A stretch of DNA of 64,000 bases, taken from the NCBI GenBank assembly GCA_910591455.2, contig OU342806.1, positions 21,766,535 to 21,830,534 of the forward strand, given 5' to 3'. This DNA comes from Pholis gunnellus. Lineage: Eukaryota; Chordata; Actinopteri; Perciformes; Pholidae. Positions 1 through 9,545 of the stretch are shown one piece after another. Every line of letters starts with the position of its first letter. Within the stretch, counting starts at the first letter, position 1. A model generated the notes under the pieces. That model was not told where the DNA came from and searched no databases. It saw only the letters and a list, made by a program, of their open reading frames with translations. The position numbers and the translations under genes are program-made.

Positions 1-1136
1 GAACATTAGCTCCTAGATCCACTGTAAGCTATAAGTGCCACAAACAATTTGCTCTTTAAAGGAATAGTTCCTAATTTGTTAGATGATACGATCACAGTCA
101 CTGTCCAAGTCGTAAAGAACCAGTCTGCTCTTATTTTCCCACTTTAACAAATCCCATGAAGATTATAAAGTCCGTCTGAGGCTCTCAAGGGCATTGGTTC
201 CTACTGAAGACATAAATCTATTAACGGTTTGTTTGTTTCCAACCTGTCTGACTGCTGCTGTTTCTTACCCCGTCGGACTCTGCAGTTAGCACAGCGTTAT
301 TATGACAATGGCCTACTACACATATATGACTCCTGTTGTAGTAACCCGCATTACCCTTCAATGATGTGTCCAAACTGTATAAAACATGTTTGTGTGTCCA
401 CAAATAAACCTGCTATAGGTGGACTGTCTGCACTCATGGCCTTCAGCTAAATGTACACACAATCCCGCAGATTAAAACTCCGTAATCCTCCTGCCGCTCG
501 TCTCAAACTGGGAACAAATTTGGCCAGAGGTTTGTCATTAGACCATGTCTTTCCCTATTTTTAACACAAATTCGAAAATGCATGTTTCACTTTGATGAGA
601 AAAAAATCCAATGTTCCCTGCAGTGGTATGGGGAGTAATTGAATTGACAACATAACGAGGTCTTATCTGGCGGGTTTCTCCAGGCATGGCAGAGGAGCGG
701 CATGGCAGAGGAGCGGCATGCCGAGCGAGCCCGTGGTGCGGGAAACGCTCCTGGGCCACCAATGAGCTCTTGACCCTGCTGCTCACTGGAGCACATCCTC
801 ACACACTGCACGGAGAAGGGTTGTAGACATGAGGTGAGTGTGTGTGTGTGTGTGTGTGTGGATCCGCAGGCCATTCATGCGTCTGGGAAGGCATCTAGTT
901 ATAGCTGCTAAACGCGTGCCGTGGAGAGGTCACAGCGTGCGCTCACGTGAGAAACACGCTTCCCCCATGCAGATGGGATCAAAACACGGCTAGGTGGACG
1001 AGGCCACCTCAGAAGTGCCGCTGTCACACATACACACAGACAGTGAGGTCATGCGAGTGAACTCTGACCATGTCACGTTGCCATGGCAATGAATGGTTTG
1101 ATCCCGCTGCAGACTGTGCTTTAGTTTCGACCTATT
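1..1136. other. upstream flank, no gene recognised
   Basis: Unique-looking sequence. The only structure noticed is a TG run at 837-860 and a direct duplication of 'ggcatggcagaggagc' at about 682-717. Short ORFs on both strands have no recognisable similarity. Confidence 0.5.
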
Positions 1137-1355
1137 AATAATAATAATAATATCTTTTTATTGTCATATACATTTACACATACACAACATATTTGACCTC
1201 TGCATTTAACCCATCCCTTATAGGGAGCAGTGGGCTGCTGAAAAGCGCCCGGGGAGCAGTTAGGGGTTCAGTGTCTTCAGCTCACGGACACTTCAACACA
1301 TGACACGTCCCAGCCAAGGATCGAACCGTCGACCTTGCGATTAGGGTGAGAGGCA
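1137..1355 (-). repeat. tRNA-like SINE, minus strand
   Basis: Read on the minus strand, the element begins near 1355, has a tRNA B-box-like GGTTCGATCC (complement of 1318-1327), a body that includes a CCCGGGCGC block near 1250, and ends in an (ATT)n tail at 1137-1152. This order fits a fish tRNA-derived SINE. The head seems truncated or diverged, since no clear A box is visible. Confidence 0.55.
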
Positions 1356-1620
1356 AACAAAACAGATGCGTTCTTCATTTTATCCGAGAAGGAGTTGGGT
1401 TGCCAATCACAAGAGGAATCCAAGGTGTGGTGGAGAAATAATCATCGGGAAGCAAATTATGTAAATACAGAAGAAAAATGAAATTCAGCTTCACAAAATT
1501 GTGTTTTCCTTTCAGGCTTTTCTTTTCTTGTGAAATAATGTCAATAACCTCAGTATTTAATTGAACTACACACATGTCATGTCATATAATATAGTATATA
1601 TATAATAATATATATATTAA

Positions 1621-1828
1621 TCACTTCATTAATTACCTCTGTAAACATTGTAAACATGAGTTCATGGTCTCTATCGCTATAGTTTCAAGTCTTCTTCAAT
1701 ACAGCATGATGTTCATTTCGTAAATTCTGGTCCCATTTAGAGTCAAATAGACCATAAAGCAGAGTATGCTTTAGGGCGGGGCTACCCTGTGATTGACAGG
1801 TCGCTACCGCTTCCAGAGCTCTATACGT
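1621..1828 (+). repeat. interspersed repeat family R1, partial copy 1
   Basis: This copy shares the block cttcttcaatacagcatgat, and the longer segment around it (near 1688-1800), with copies at 8830-9299 and 44972-45340. It continues through 'gattgacagg' and then ends. I recall this as a common percomorph repeat but do not assign its class. Confidence 0.75.
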
Positions 1829-3243
1829 AAACTTTTTTTTTTTTCTTTTTTGTGGAAGACTTTTTCAGTCAAAGGTGAAACTACACAGATATGATGCGTT
1901 ACAGCAGGACTCCCCATGCCCGCCCGCCACTTTCAGTTTAATAGAACTGGCACCAAAGTCTGACATGATCTTTGGCCAGGAGCATGATAGCTTCATGTAT
2001 ATACATTCAACACATGTATGGGTGAAGGAGATGCCATCTTGTATTGGAGAGACTGACTTAAATGAAAAAGCAGGAGAATTTGAAAAAATGTAGAAACCTT
2101 TATTGGATATTCAGGTTCCCAGTCAATTTGAAATTGTTTTCTTTTTTTCTTCAGACTGTTTTTTGTTAAATGTGTAAAATATGTGAAATGTTTCTTTTCC
2201 TTTGATGACTCATTGTTTATTTATTATTACAATCATTAATATTGTCTATTTAGTGTGAAATATATGTGAAATCCAAACAAAAAAGGTCTGCCTCAATGAT
2301 GTAATGACCCTTCTGTATTTTTCCAGGAAAAGTAGTTATGTATCCAACCTTATCCTGGACCTTTTCATAGCTCAGGTAATATAAAGGGTTTTCCCAAAAA
2401 AAAAACTCGGTCCCGACAGCCTCCAGCAAACATACACTCATGCTTCCATGGGAAGTGTCTACACGGACTGCACGTGCACGGACTGTTTGCATGTATGAGT
2501 AATTGCACACTCCCAGTGCAATAGAGGGAGATGAGGTCTGTATAACCTGACACATTTATTCTGGAACAACTAGCCTCCATCTCCTCTGGGAAGTCACACT
2601 CTCCTCTCATAAAGATTATCTTGCGTCTGATTCACCGGTTGCCGAGAGAGATATATGACAAAGAGGACGACGTGAGCTCGAGAGGCACAGAGGAAGCAAT
2701 CTCTGTCTGACACCGAGACACAGGCATGACTAAACGCCTGTAATACCCTGATTATATCTTCTCTGTGTCTCAGCGAGGGCTTTATAGATTCCTGTCGCTG
2801 TGCATTTGCATTACATGGCCGAGAGATCCTTTTACCATGAGGCGATGATGAGGAGTGGACGAAGCTGTCATGACAGTCGTTTGGGCATTTAATGCACGTT
2901 AACACGATTGAAGCAGGTTTTCTGCATTGCAGAAGTAATCCGGTTGATTTTTTTTTTTTGTCTGTACATTCATGAGAACAGAACGTGTGCAGTCACTACT
3001 GCAGCAAGACTTTCTTTGGTGCAGCTTTACCACGATGTGAGCAACTCAGAAAAATGTACACCGTAAATGTATTTTTTGACCGAACAAAGACCCAGAATGT
3101 CCAGTCGACACGGTTCTTACATTGTGTCCACCCTCCTCTATTGATTCGTACGTAGACATACAGACAAAAAAAACTCTTTGAAATTGTGTACAACTTTTTC
3201 TTGTCAGTCTGAGAGTGTGTTTAATATCACTCTCACGCAGATT
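1829..3243. other. upstream flank, no gene recognised
   Basis: AT-rich sequence. Minus-strand ORFs near 2250-2905 have no recognised domain, and no splice or codon pattern suggests a gene. Homopolymer runs occur near 1831 and 2949. Confidence 0.45.
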
Positions 3244-3660
3244 CTGTCACGGTCTTGGGTTTTGTTTAGGTTGTTTCCTGTTTTATTTTGAATTTCCCCT
3301 CTGCCTCTGTGTCCTGCGTTTACTTCACTGCCTTTGTATGTTTTCCCACCTGTGTGATTGTCTGCCCCTCCCCTGATTGAATCCTCCTGTGTCTAATCAC
3401 CTGCACCTCCCCAGTGTATTTAAACCACGTGTGTCCCCTGTCTCAGTGGTGGTTTGTCCTGTCCTGTCCTGTCCTGTCCTGTCCTGTCCTGTCCTGTCCT
3501 GTCCTGTCCTGTCCTGTCCTGTCCTGTCCTGTCCTGTCCTGTCCTGCTGTGTTCCCTGCTATCATGTATCCCTCGTGCTTTTTGTCTAAATTCCTTATTC
3601 TGTTTTTTGTGTGTTACCCGTTCTGTATTTTCTTGATTTTTTTGTTACACATTTTTTGAC
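3244..3660 (+). repeat. interspersed repeat fragment starting TGTCACGGT, with pentanucleotide expansion
   Basis: The fragment starts with TGTCACGGT, followed by a pyrimidine-rich body and 'tatttaaacc', a layout seen in widespread fish repeats. A (GTCCT)n array sits inside. No matching right terminus (ACCGTGACA) was found, so the copy is partial. Confidence 0.45.
3455..3546 (+). repeat. (GTCCT)n pentanucleotide microsatellite, about 18 copies
   Basis: A nearly perfect 5-bp tandem array of about 91 bp. Because 5 is not a multiple of 3 and the unit has no stop, all three plus frames are open and encode the same cyclic pentapeptide (C-P-V-L-S). The ORFs here are by-products of the repeat. Confidence 0.95.
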
Positions 3661-3714
3661 TCTCCTTTTCTTCAGTATTAAAATCTGTTGATCGTTCCTC
3701 TGACATTTTGGACG

Positions 3715-3770
3715 GACATGGATATGTACTGCAACATGACTGGTTGGAGGAGGCAAACAACCGCGAGATG
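3715..3770 (+). repeat. short fragment of repeat family R2
   Basis: The blocks 'acatggatat' and 'gcaac-tgactggttgg' recur in the same order at 22877-22915, where a longer copy lies. Confidence 0.5.
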
Positions 3771-5213
3771 GTTAAAGATTGCAAATTCTCATACTTGAAC
3801 ATGCTATCGCTATTTAATCTGAAAACAGCAGAGGCACACTTTGATTATTGGTGAAAACATTATCATGTTCACTGTCTCCACAATAATCTCTGTGCGCCCG
3901 ACACAAAGACAGCCCCGGGACATATCGTCACAGCAAACAGACTGAGAGAAGGGGAAACTGCTAGACCGGCTCCATCAAAGGATAAAAAAAAATACACCTT
4001 CTGATTTACATGTTGTGTCTTCTGTATTGGACTGGCGCAGAAACAGAGATGTAAAGAGCTAGCAGGTAGCTTTGGAGCTATTTGTTATTGCTGTCATTTG
4101 ATGTCGTCCTGAACTACTAGACTTAAAGAGTACTTAAGTTTGAGTGCCTCTCTTATCCGTGAAGTATCTCTCTTGTGCTTTGTGGGTATCAGCAAATATA
4201 AATACAGACCTCAGGCAAGCTCCAGATCAATCCTCACAGGGTTTTTTTTGCTTTTGTCTTTTCACGCACAGTTGCCCGATAATGATTTATGCTGTGGGTT
4301 TAATTCTTTTTATTCTGGTAACGCTCACATTCTTCATAACATCAAGAGAGTTTAATCATGCGTGCCTCGAGATGAAAATAGCATCTTTACTTGTGTTCAT
4401 GTCATTCTCAAAACACACGGGCCAATTAAAAAAAGGAAATCAAAACAGGCCCGCTCTAAAAAATAGAAAGATTTCATACAAACCAGGTTATGTTTAGAGA
4501 AGATATACAAATATGTTGACACTGGAAAGATGCTTTAAGCTAAATATATTGTAGCCACTCAAAAGCCCTATATCATCAGGGTTCATCCTCATTGTAAGAA
4601 TGACTTTTTCTGGTATTTTTCACCTTTACTTCTGATGACGGCGTAAAGGGATACTGGAAACTGGAGGAAGAGAAAGAGGAATATGACAAGCAACAAAGAT
4701 CCATCGAACCCAGGACGTTACGGTTTTATGGCATGCACTGTACCAAGGCGCTCCCATTAAGGTTGTTTTTATTTAGTTTAGTGCATTTAAGCCACGTATG
4801 TCCCTGTAAACCTCAAATACGCTGTAGTTTTTTAAAAACATGTTTAAAATATAATTTGTCATATGTACTGAGATACTAATTAAATTAATTAATTAGAAAT
4901 GGGCAGCATATATTAATAACCAAGATGAGATCAATACTTTCATTCTAGCATAAAGTTCCAGAATAATCACAAAAAAGGGAAGACAGTAAATACAGTTATT
5001 TGACAGATTAGAATACACTAAAGACAAATTCTGCCATCTATCCCAACCCTTATTCAGTTGCCTTTTTTTGAGTAAGAAAATTAAAAAAAAATACATTTTC
5101 TCGTTTTGTCATTCAGCCTTAAAAAGTCAGATCAAAGTTAAGGCTTGCAGCCCTCTTCTTCCTGTTCTGGACACTTTGTACCTAAATGTTCTATGCAGCT
5201 CCAGACGGAAAAC
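3771..5213. other. upstream flank, no gene recognised
   Basis: AT-rich sequence with no convincing feature. A tRNA/SINE-like scrap near 4690-4755 is too short to call. Confidence 0.45.
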
Positions 5214-5270
5214 GTGCGCACCTGATGACGCAGCAGTCTACCGCTGTCTGCTGCTGCGTCATGTGCGCAC
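5214..5270. promoter_or_regulatory. inverted repeat with two convergent ARE-like sites
   Basis: Outer arms GTGCGCAC at 5214-5221 and 5263-5270 and inner arms ATGACGCAGCAG at 5225-5236 and CTGCTGCGTCAT at 5251-5262 form a 20-bp stem with a 3-nt bulge and a 14-nt loop. Each inner arm contains ATGACGCAGC, which fits the antioxidant response element core RTGACnnnGC, in opposite orientation. The site is about 300 bp upstream of the CpG island. The structure is seen; binding by NRF/MAF factors is inference. Confidence 0.5.
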
Positions 5271-5539
5271 TAGACAACAGCAACCAAGCCTGCGCTCTTC
5301 TCCCATTATCCGCAACCTCAAGTCTCATCCCTGCATGGTCTATTTTTTTTTTAAATTATTCAAATGATATATTACTTTCCTAAAATGCGACCGGGAATCC
5401 ATGCAGCGACTCTTTCCCCCGGTCACTCCAGTTGTTATAATTAATCAGTTCTCTGCATCCAATCCTTTCACTTATCCTCGTGCCTATGGAACATAACAAC
5501 ACCAAAGAAAACACAAACGCAGCAGAGCCTAAGGACACC

Positions 5540-5960
5540 ATAACCGGGTCACGCGGAGTTTTGCTGCAGCTCAGCAGCGGCGGGTGCGCCACACCGACCC
5601 GTCCCGTCTCCATCGCTGGCTGGCATAATTCGCAGACGGCAGGGGGAGGGGTTTACTGACATCAGCACACTGCCGCTCACTACAGCAGGCTGCCTGTCTG
5701 CCTCGGACCAGCCACGCCATCCAGTTATCCTGACGCGCCTCGCGGATGTATGGACTCGCTCGGCGGGGTTCGGGTTGTTTCGAAGCGGATCGGTTCGCGC
5801 ACCGAGGCGTCGGCGGAGCACGCGGGGCTCGTCCGTGCAGTTTGAGCGGGTGAGTGTTGTGCTGTTGTGTTTAGCGGGGCGGCAGACAGTGGGGCAGACT
5901 GGCGCAGGGCGCGCTCAGTCGGGCACGCCGTCTGGCTGAAGTTCATATTCGCCTAGTCAC
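5540..5960 (+). promoter_or_regulatory. CpG-island promoter of the p85 gene
   Basis: GC content and CpG density rise sharply here compared with the AT-rich flanks; CG dinucleotides are especially dense from 5735 to 5940. No convincing TATA box is visible, as is usual for CpG-island promoters. The island overlaps the predicted donor of non-coding exon 1 at 5850. The transcription start is not fixed by sequence alone; somewhere in 5640-5745 is plausible. Confidence 0.65.
5700..5849 (+). other. predicted non-coding exon 1 (5' boundary uncertain)
   Basis: The segment ends at a strong donor, gcgg/gtgagt, at 5849/5850 inside the CpG island, and the next good acceptor is at 6609. The 5' edge given is only nominal. 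It contains two start codons, at 5746 and 5750, neither of which reaches the p85 frame. Fish and mammalian p85 genes usually have an untranslated first exon, which supports this reading. Confidence 0.5.
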
Positions 5961-6609
5961 GCTTTGTTGTAACTGATCGCCTCGGTGTCTTTCTGTCAGC
6001 CCGCTGAGCAGAGTGGCGAGGCATGTTTCCACTACAGTAACATTATCAATGTGATCTACTTAAAGTGAAGCTTTAGTCATGTTGTGCACTAAATTTGATA
6101 TCTGACGTTCAAAAGGACTCTCAGGCCTGAGCTATATCTCTATGTTGTTGCATTTAAATGCTAATAGTTGGATAGAAGTGTGATGTTAACGCTCAGAACT
6201 TCATCTTAAGTTTGCAGGTGCGTCTGTCTGCTGCAGGAGGCTGCACAGACAAGAAAGGCGAAGCAGCAGGATTGCATACAGAAGAGTGCACACGGGGACG
6301 CTCCCAATAAGAAGCCAAATCCTGCACTGCAGTGGATTTCCTCAGGTGTGTGTGTGTGTGTGTGTGTGTGTGTACATGTGTGAGTGTGTATAAGTGTGTG
6401 GGTGTCTGGGCTGACAGTAGACCCTGTCTTGGCTCTGCACACTTTCTCATTAACATTGGAAGATCCCGGCAGAAGCTTTGGGGGATCGTCTGGAGGTCGC
6501 CCCGTCCTAGAAAACTGTGCCACCCTCCAGTTTCCAGACCATCGAGCCCCCCCCCCCTCAATCTACCCACTCTTCTTTTTTTTACGTTTTTTTTCGTTTT
6601 CTGGCGCAG
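5850..6609 (+). other. predicted intron 1 (within the 5' UTR)
   Basis: The intron runs from gtgagt at 5850 to a long T/C tract (about 6570-6604) and the acceptor ctggcgcag ending at 6609. It contains a (GT)n tract at 6344-6373, a C-rich run near 6548-6557, and no coding signal. A weaker exon-like stretch near 6240-6344 was considered and not adopted. Confidence 0.5.
6344..6373 (+). repeat. (GT)n microsatellite in intron 1
   Basis: Perfect GT dinucleotide run of about 30 bp. Confidence 0.95.
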
Positions 6610-7055
6610 GCACACAGTGGTGGCTGGGTAGTCTTCCTGTCCATTTGGAGGCCTCCGACTGGAGAACTTTGACTGTCGGGTGGATTCATACTGTGGATTT
6701 TTATTAAAGCAAAAGTTGACTGTTCAATTCAGTTTCACTTAAAGGACTTATATTTTTGGATTTAGAAGGTTGGACCTGCTCTTCATGGGGTTGTAGGACT
6801 TCGAAGGGTGTCAAATTCCACCTCAGGGATCAGATTTTTTACCATTTCCACCGTGTCATCACGACACAGCAAATCTCAGGCGCCATCACAGGTTTCCCAG
6901 GTTTAGGTTGAGTTCCGGTTTCACCTCAGGGATTTTTAACGAACAGAGTTTCCGTTTTGGTATTTTTCAAGACGCTGACTTCACTTTTAACACAGCAAAT
7001 CTCAGGCAAAATCTGTATTTTTGGCTTTAGAACCGCCCTATGAACTCCCGTTGCC
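6610..7055 (+). other. 5' leader part of exon 2
   Basis: About 446 nt lie between a strong acceptor (6609) and the start codon (7056). The leader carries duplicated short blocks: an 18-bp exact repeat at 6864-6881 and 6990-7007, a 17-bp block with one mismatch at 6751-6767 and 7016-7032, and a 12-bp repeat at 6819-6830 and 6922-6933. A short upstream ORF overlaps the main start codon at 7040-7066. Confidence 0.6.
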
Positions 7056-7066
7056 ATGGCATCTGA
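7040..7066 (+). promoter_or_regulatory. upstream ORF overlapping the start codon
   Basis: A start codon at 7040, with C at -3 and so in weak context, opens an eight-codon ORF that ends in TGA at 7064-7066, out of frame with and overlapping the main ATG at 7056. In such an arrangement ribosomes that use the upstream ATG miss the main start, while leaky scanning reaches the strong-context p85 start. Confidence 0.5.
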
Positions 7067-7407
7067 CAGTTTCCAGTACCGGGCGCTCTTTGAGTACAAG
7101 CGGGAGCGCGGCGACGACATCAGCCTCCAGACGGGCGACCTGCTCACCGTTCCCAAGGCCTCGCTGATGGCTCGGCCGGGGCTGGACTACCAGGACGGGG
7201 ACGAGCGGAGCCCCAAAGGCTGGCTGCACGGCACCAACGAGAGGACCAAGGAGAAGGGAGACTTTCCGGGGACCTTTGTGGAGTACTTCGGGGCGGTGAG
7301 GGTCGGCCCTCCTGCGGCGAAATCCTGGTCCAGGCCTGTACCACGGACCCCCGGGGGACCACAGGCCGATGTGGGCGCTCAGCCTCCCGGAGCAGCTGCT
7401 GCTTCAG
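7056..7407 (+). CDS. pik3r2: p85-type PI3K regulatory subunit, first coding exon (SH3 domain)
   Basis: This exon encodes residues 1-117 plus the first base of codon 118. Class IA PI3K regulatory subunits hold and inhibit the p110 catalytic subunit in the cytosol and recruit it to phosphotyrosine on activated receptors. Residues about 4-80 form an SH3 domain: FQYRALFEY (6-14) is the ALYDY-type strand, GW is at 55-56, and NERTKEKGDFPGTFVEY (61-77) carries the p85 signature GDFPGT. A proline-rich linker follows, with a class I SH3-ligand pattern RPVPRTP at 93-99. The start at 7056 has G at -3 and G at +4, and the family normally begins a few residues before this strand. The exon ends at cag/gtgagt. 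FQYRAL, the NERT loop and the GAV stretch favour p85-beta, while EYK-ER and LLTV look p85-alpha-like. Family assignment is firm; the paralogue is an inference from remembered human sequences. Confidence 0.92.
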
Positions 7408-8509
7408 GTGAGTGCTTCCCACACGGACACACACACAGAGACATTGTGAGGATGTTTGGGTTCTCTGGTTGGATCTTCATGCTGACTTGGCAGTTGGATT
7501 GTAATCAGTAGCACTGTGCCTTTTATGAAATCCACATCAACGGAACAAAAGCGTAACATTTTGTAAGTTTTGTGTCTACCAGTGTGAGCTGCTCTGCTCA
7601 GACAGTATTTTGTGTGCGCACGGTATTGGTATCGAGTGTCTGGTTCAGTTGCTATGACGCGTGTTGGTGTTGTTCGCTTGCTTGATCTAACTACAAAGTC
7701 ACTGTGTACCATGAACTTGAGTTGTGGTTTTGACACTGTACAAATGAAATGAAAAGTGCAACTCAAAAGTGTGCAAGTCAGTTCTTAGTGTCCACACTGT
7801 CTGCGGTTGTATGTGGGCCCATCGGGGCTGGCCGTGGAAATTCTATCTGCATCACAATCACCTTGACCCATTTGCAAAACCATCACACACTGACTCTACG
7901 TCTTTGTGCGTCGGGATGGCCGAGTAAAGTGTGAGGCCCGAGGTGGTTGCCTTGTGTGCTAAACAAACACCTTTCATGTTGCCCATGCATGGGTCAAACA
8001 CAGAGTGTACTTTTAATGATTCGTTCAGAGTAGAATTATTCTGTTTTTGTGTGTGGTCTTGACAGGCTTTATCGTTCCTCAATGTAGTGCACAATAGAGG
8101 ATGGGGAGCTCAAAGCAGATAAACTGTACTTTGCAATTCTGTTAGTACAACACTTGGAAGAATTGATTCAGCAGAAAACACTAGTATCTAATCATGAAGA
8201 AAGCTTTGGTTTTATTTGTCCAGGTTATGACATGCTAGCCTTGATTTAATCTAAGATGCTCACAGCAGGGAGAACTGACAGAAATCTCAGCGGTGCAAAA
8301 CAATACTTCTCGTATACAAACTATAGAGCATTGTTCCATAGCCTCACTGCCTGCAGGCCTGTTCATCAGGCTGCTGGTCAGCTGATAACCTGCAGCTGTG
8401 TCTGCTGCTGAGCTGATCTACACTGATCCTCCAGCACCAGTCCAGACAAATACCAGCCCTGCATGAAACCCACCAGGCCTAAGTACTCCTCCTCACTGGC
8501 CTAAGGTCA

Positions 8510-8545
<36 letters not shown>

Positions 8546-8829
8546 ATGCGTTAGTCTTTCAACAACATTTCCGGCGGTAGCAAGTTGGTTTTGAAAGATA
8601 CTGTGAAAAAGTTTTCATATTACAAATATACTGAAGTGAGCTGCCAGTGTTAATGTGTCGCTGTTGAGGATTTCCCTTTAGGATCCACTTGGGACCTTGG
8701 TTTAGTTTTGTCTAAAAGATGATTCCCATTCATTACAACTTTGGTCATGTTTTAGTAGCTTTGGCCGACAGTTTAGACAATAATTACCCATTACAGTTCA
8801 CCATTTTCTCTCTTAGATAAGTTCAGACG
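7408..8829. other. proximal intron 2, mostly unassigned
   Basis: Sequence just after the donor. The only repeat seen is a (GT)n run at 8514-8544; no coding or RNA feature. Confidence 0.5.
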
Positions 8830-9299
8830 GCAACCTCCGGTTCTGCCGAGTGAAGCCGATGCGGAAGTATCTTATACTTGCAATCTCGCTACTGACCATC
8901 ATGGGGCGACTCCTCCTGGATGCAAAAAGAACTCAGATTGTATAGAAGTCTATGAGAAAATGACCCTACTTCTCAGTTAAATTATTCCCTCAGTCAACAT
9001 TTTAAACATGAGTTTATGGTTTCAAGTCTTCTTCAATACAGCATGATGTTCATTTAGTAAGTTATGGTCCATTTAGAGTCAAATAGACCATAAAGCGGAG
9101 GATATTTTAGGACGGGCTTACTGTGATTGACAGGTTGCTGCTACTTCCAAAGCCATATCCCGGCACCCTTAAGTCTCTCCTCCGCATTCCAGATATGGTA
9201 ACTTCCGTTAATCGGTTGTGAATTAAAAACAACGGTGACGGCCGCATTCCAAGATGTGTGACGCCACGATGACTGCGCCCACTTATGTACAGTCTATGG
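8830..9299 (+). repeat. interspersed repeat family R1, longest copy
   Basis: This copy begins near 'ctccggttctgccgagtgaa' and ends 'tacagtctatgg'. It contains the R1 core shared with 1621-1828 and 44972-45340 and seems the most complete of the three. The terminal 'acagtctatgg' is typical of a widespread percomorph repeat; its class is not assigned here. Confidence 0.75.
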
Positions 9300-9360
9300 A
9301 TAAGTTTGACTAAATTGTAACATTGATTCAGCGCTGAAACAATCTGCCCATTTCACAGCA

Positions 9361-9545
9361 GCCCTTATGACATGTCATTGCAGGGTAAACACAGGTGTAA
9401 TGTATAACATGAATTATGGCCCTGTTCCATTTAGGTGGGCCAGGGCCCTGGTATTGTGCATGCTGGCTCACTGGAATGGCTGTGACACACTAAATAGACC
9501 TACACCTGTGTTTACCCTGCTGTTACATGGGCCTTTTGGTCAGTC
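9361..9545. repeat. short element with 19-bp perfect inverted termini
   Basis: CAGGGTAAACACAGGTGTA at 9381-9399 is the exact reverse complement of 9501-9519, and weaker pairing (catgt-a) extends outward. Between the arms lie about 100 bp that include 'gtgggccagggccctgg'. The layout fits a small MITE or foldback repeat. Target-site duplications were not identified. Confidence 0.6.

Noticed and set aside
2250..2905. Minus-strand ORFs upstream of the gene
   Set aside because: Three short overlapping ORFs without recognisable motifs; no evidence of a neighbouring gene.
4690..4755. tRNA/SINE-like scrap with 'cgaacccaggacg'
   Set aside because: Too short and with no cloverleaf or tail. A similar scrap near 51955-52010 was rejected for the same reason.
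6240..6344. Possible alternative leader exon between ctgcag and a gtgtgt donor
   Set aside because: The donor is part of a GT microsatellite and there is no supporting coding or conservation evidence.
7408..7511. Open frame running on past the SH3 exon
   Set aside because: A consensus donor (cag/gtgagt) at 7407/7408 and loss of p85 similarity show that this is intron.
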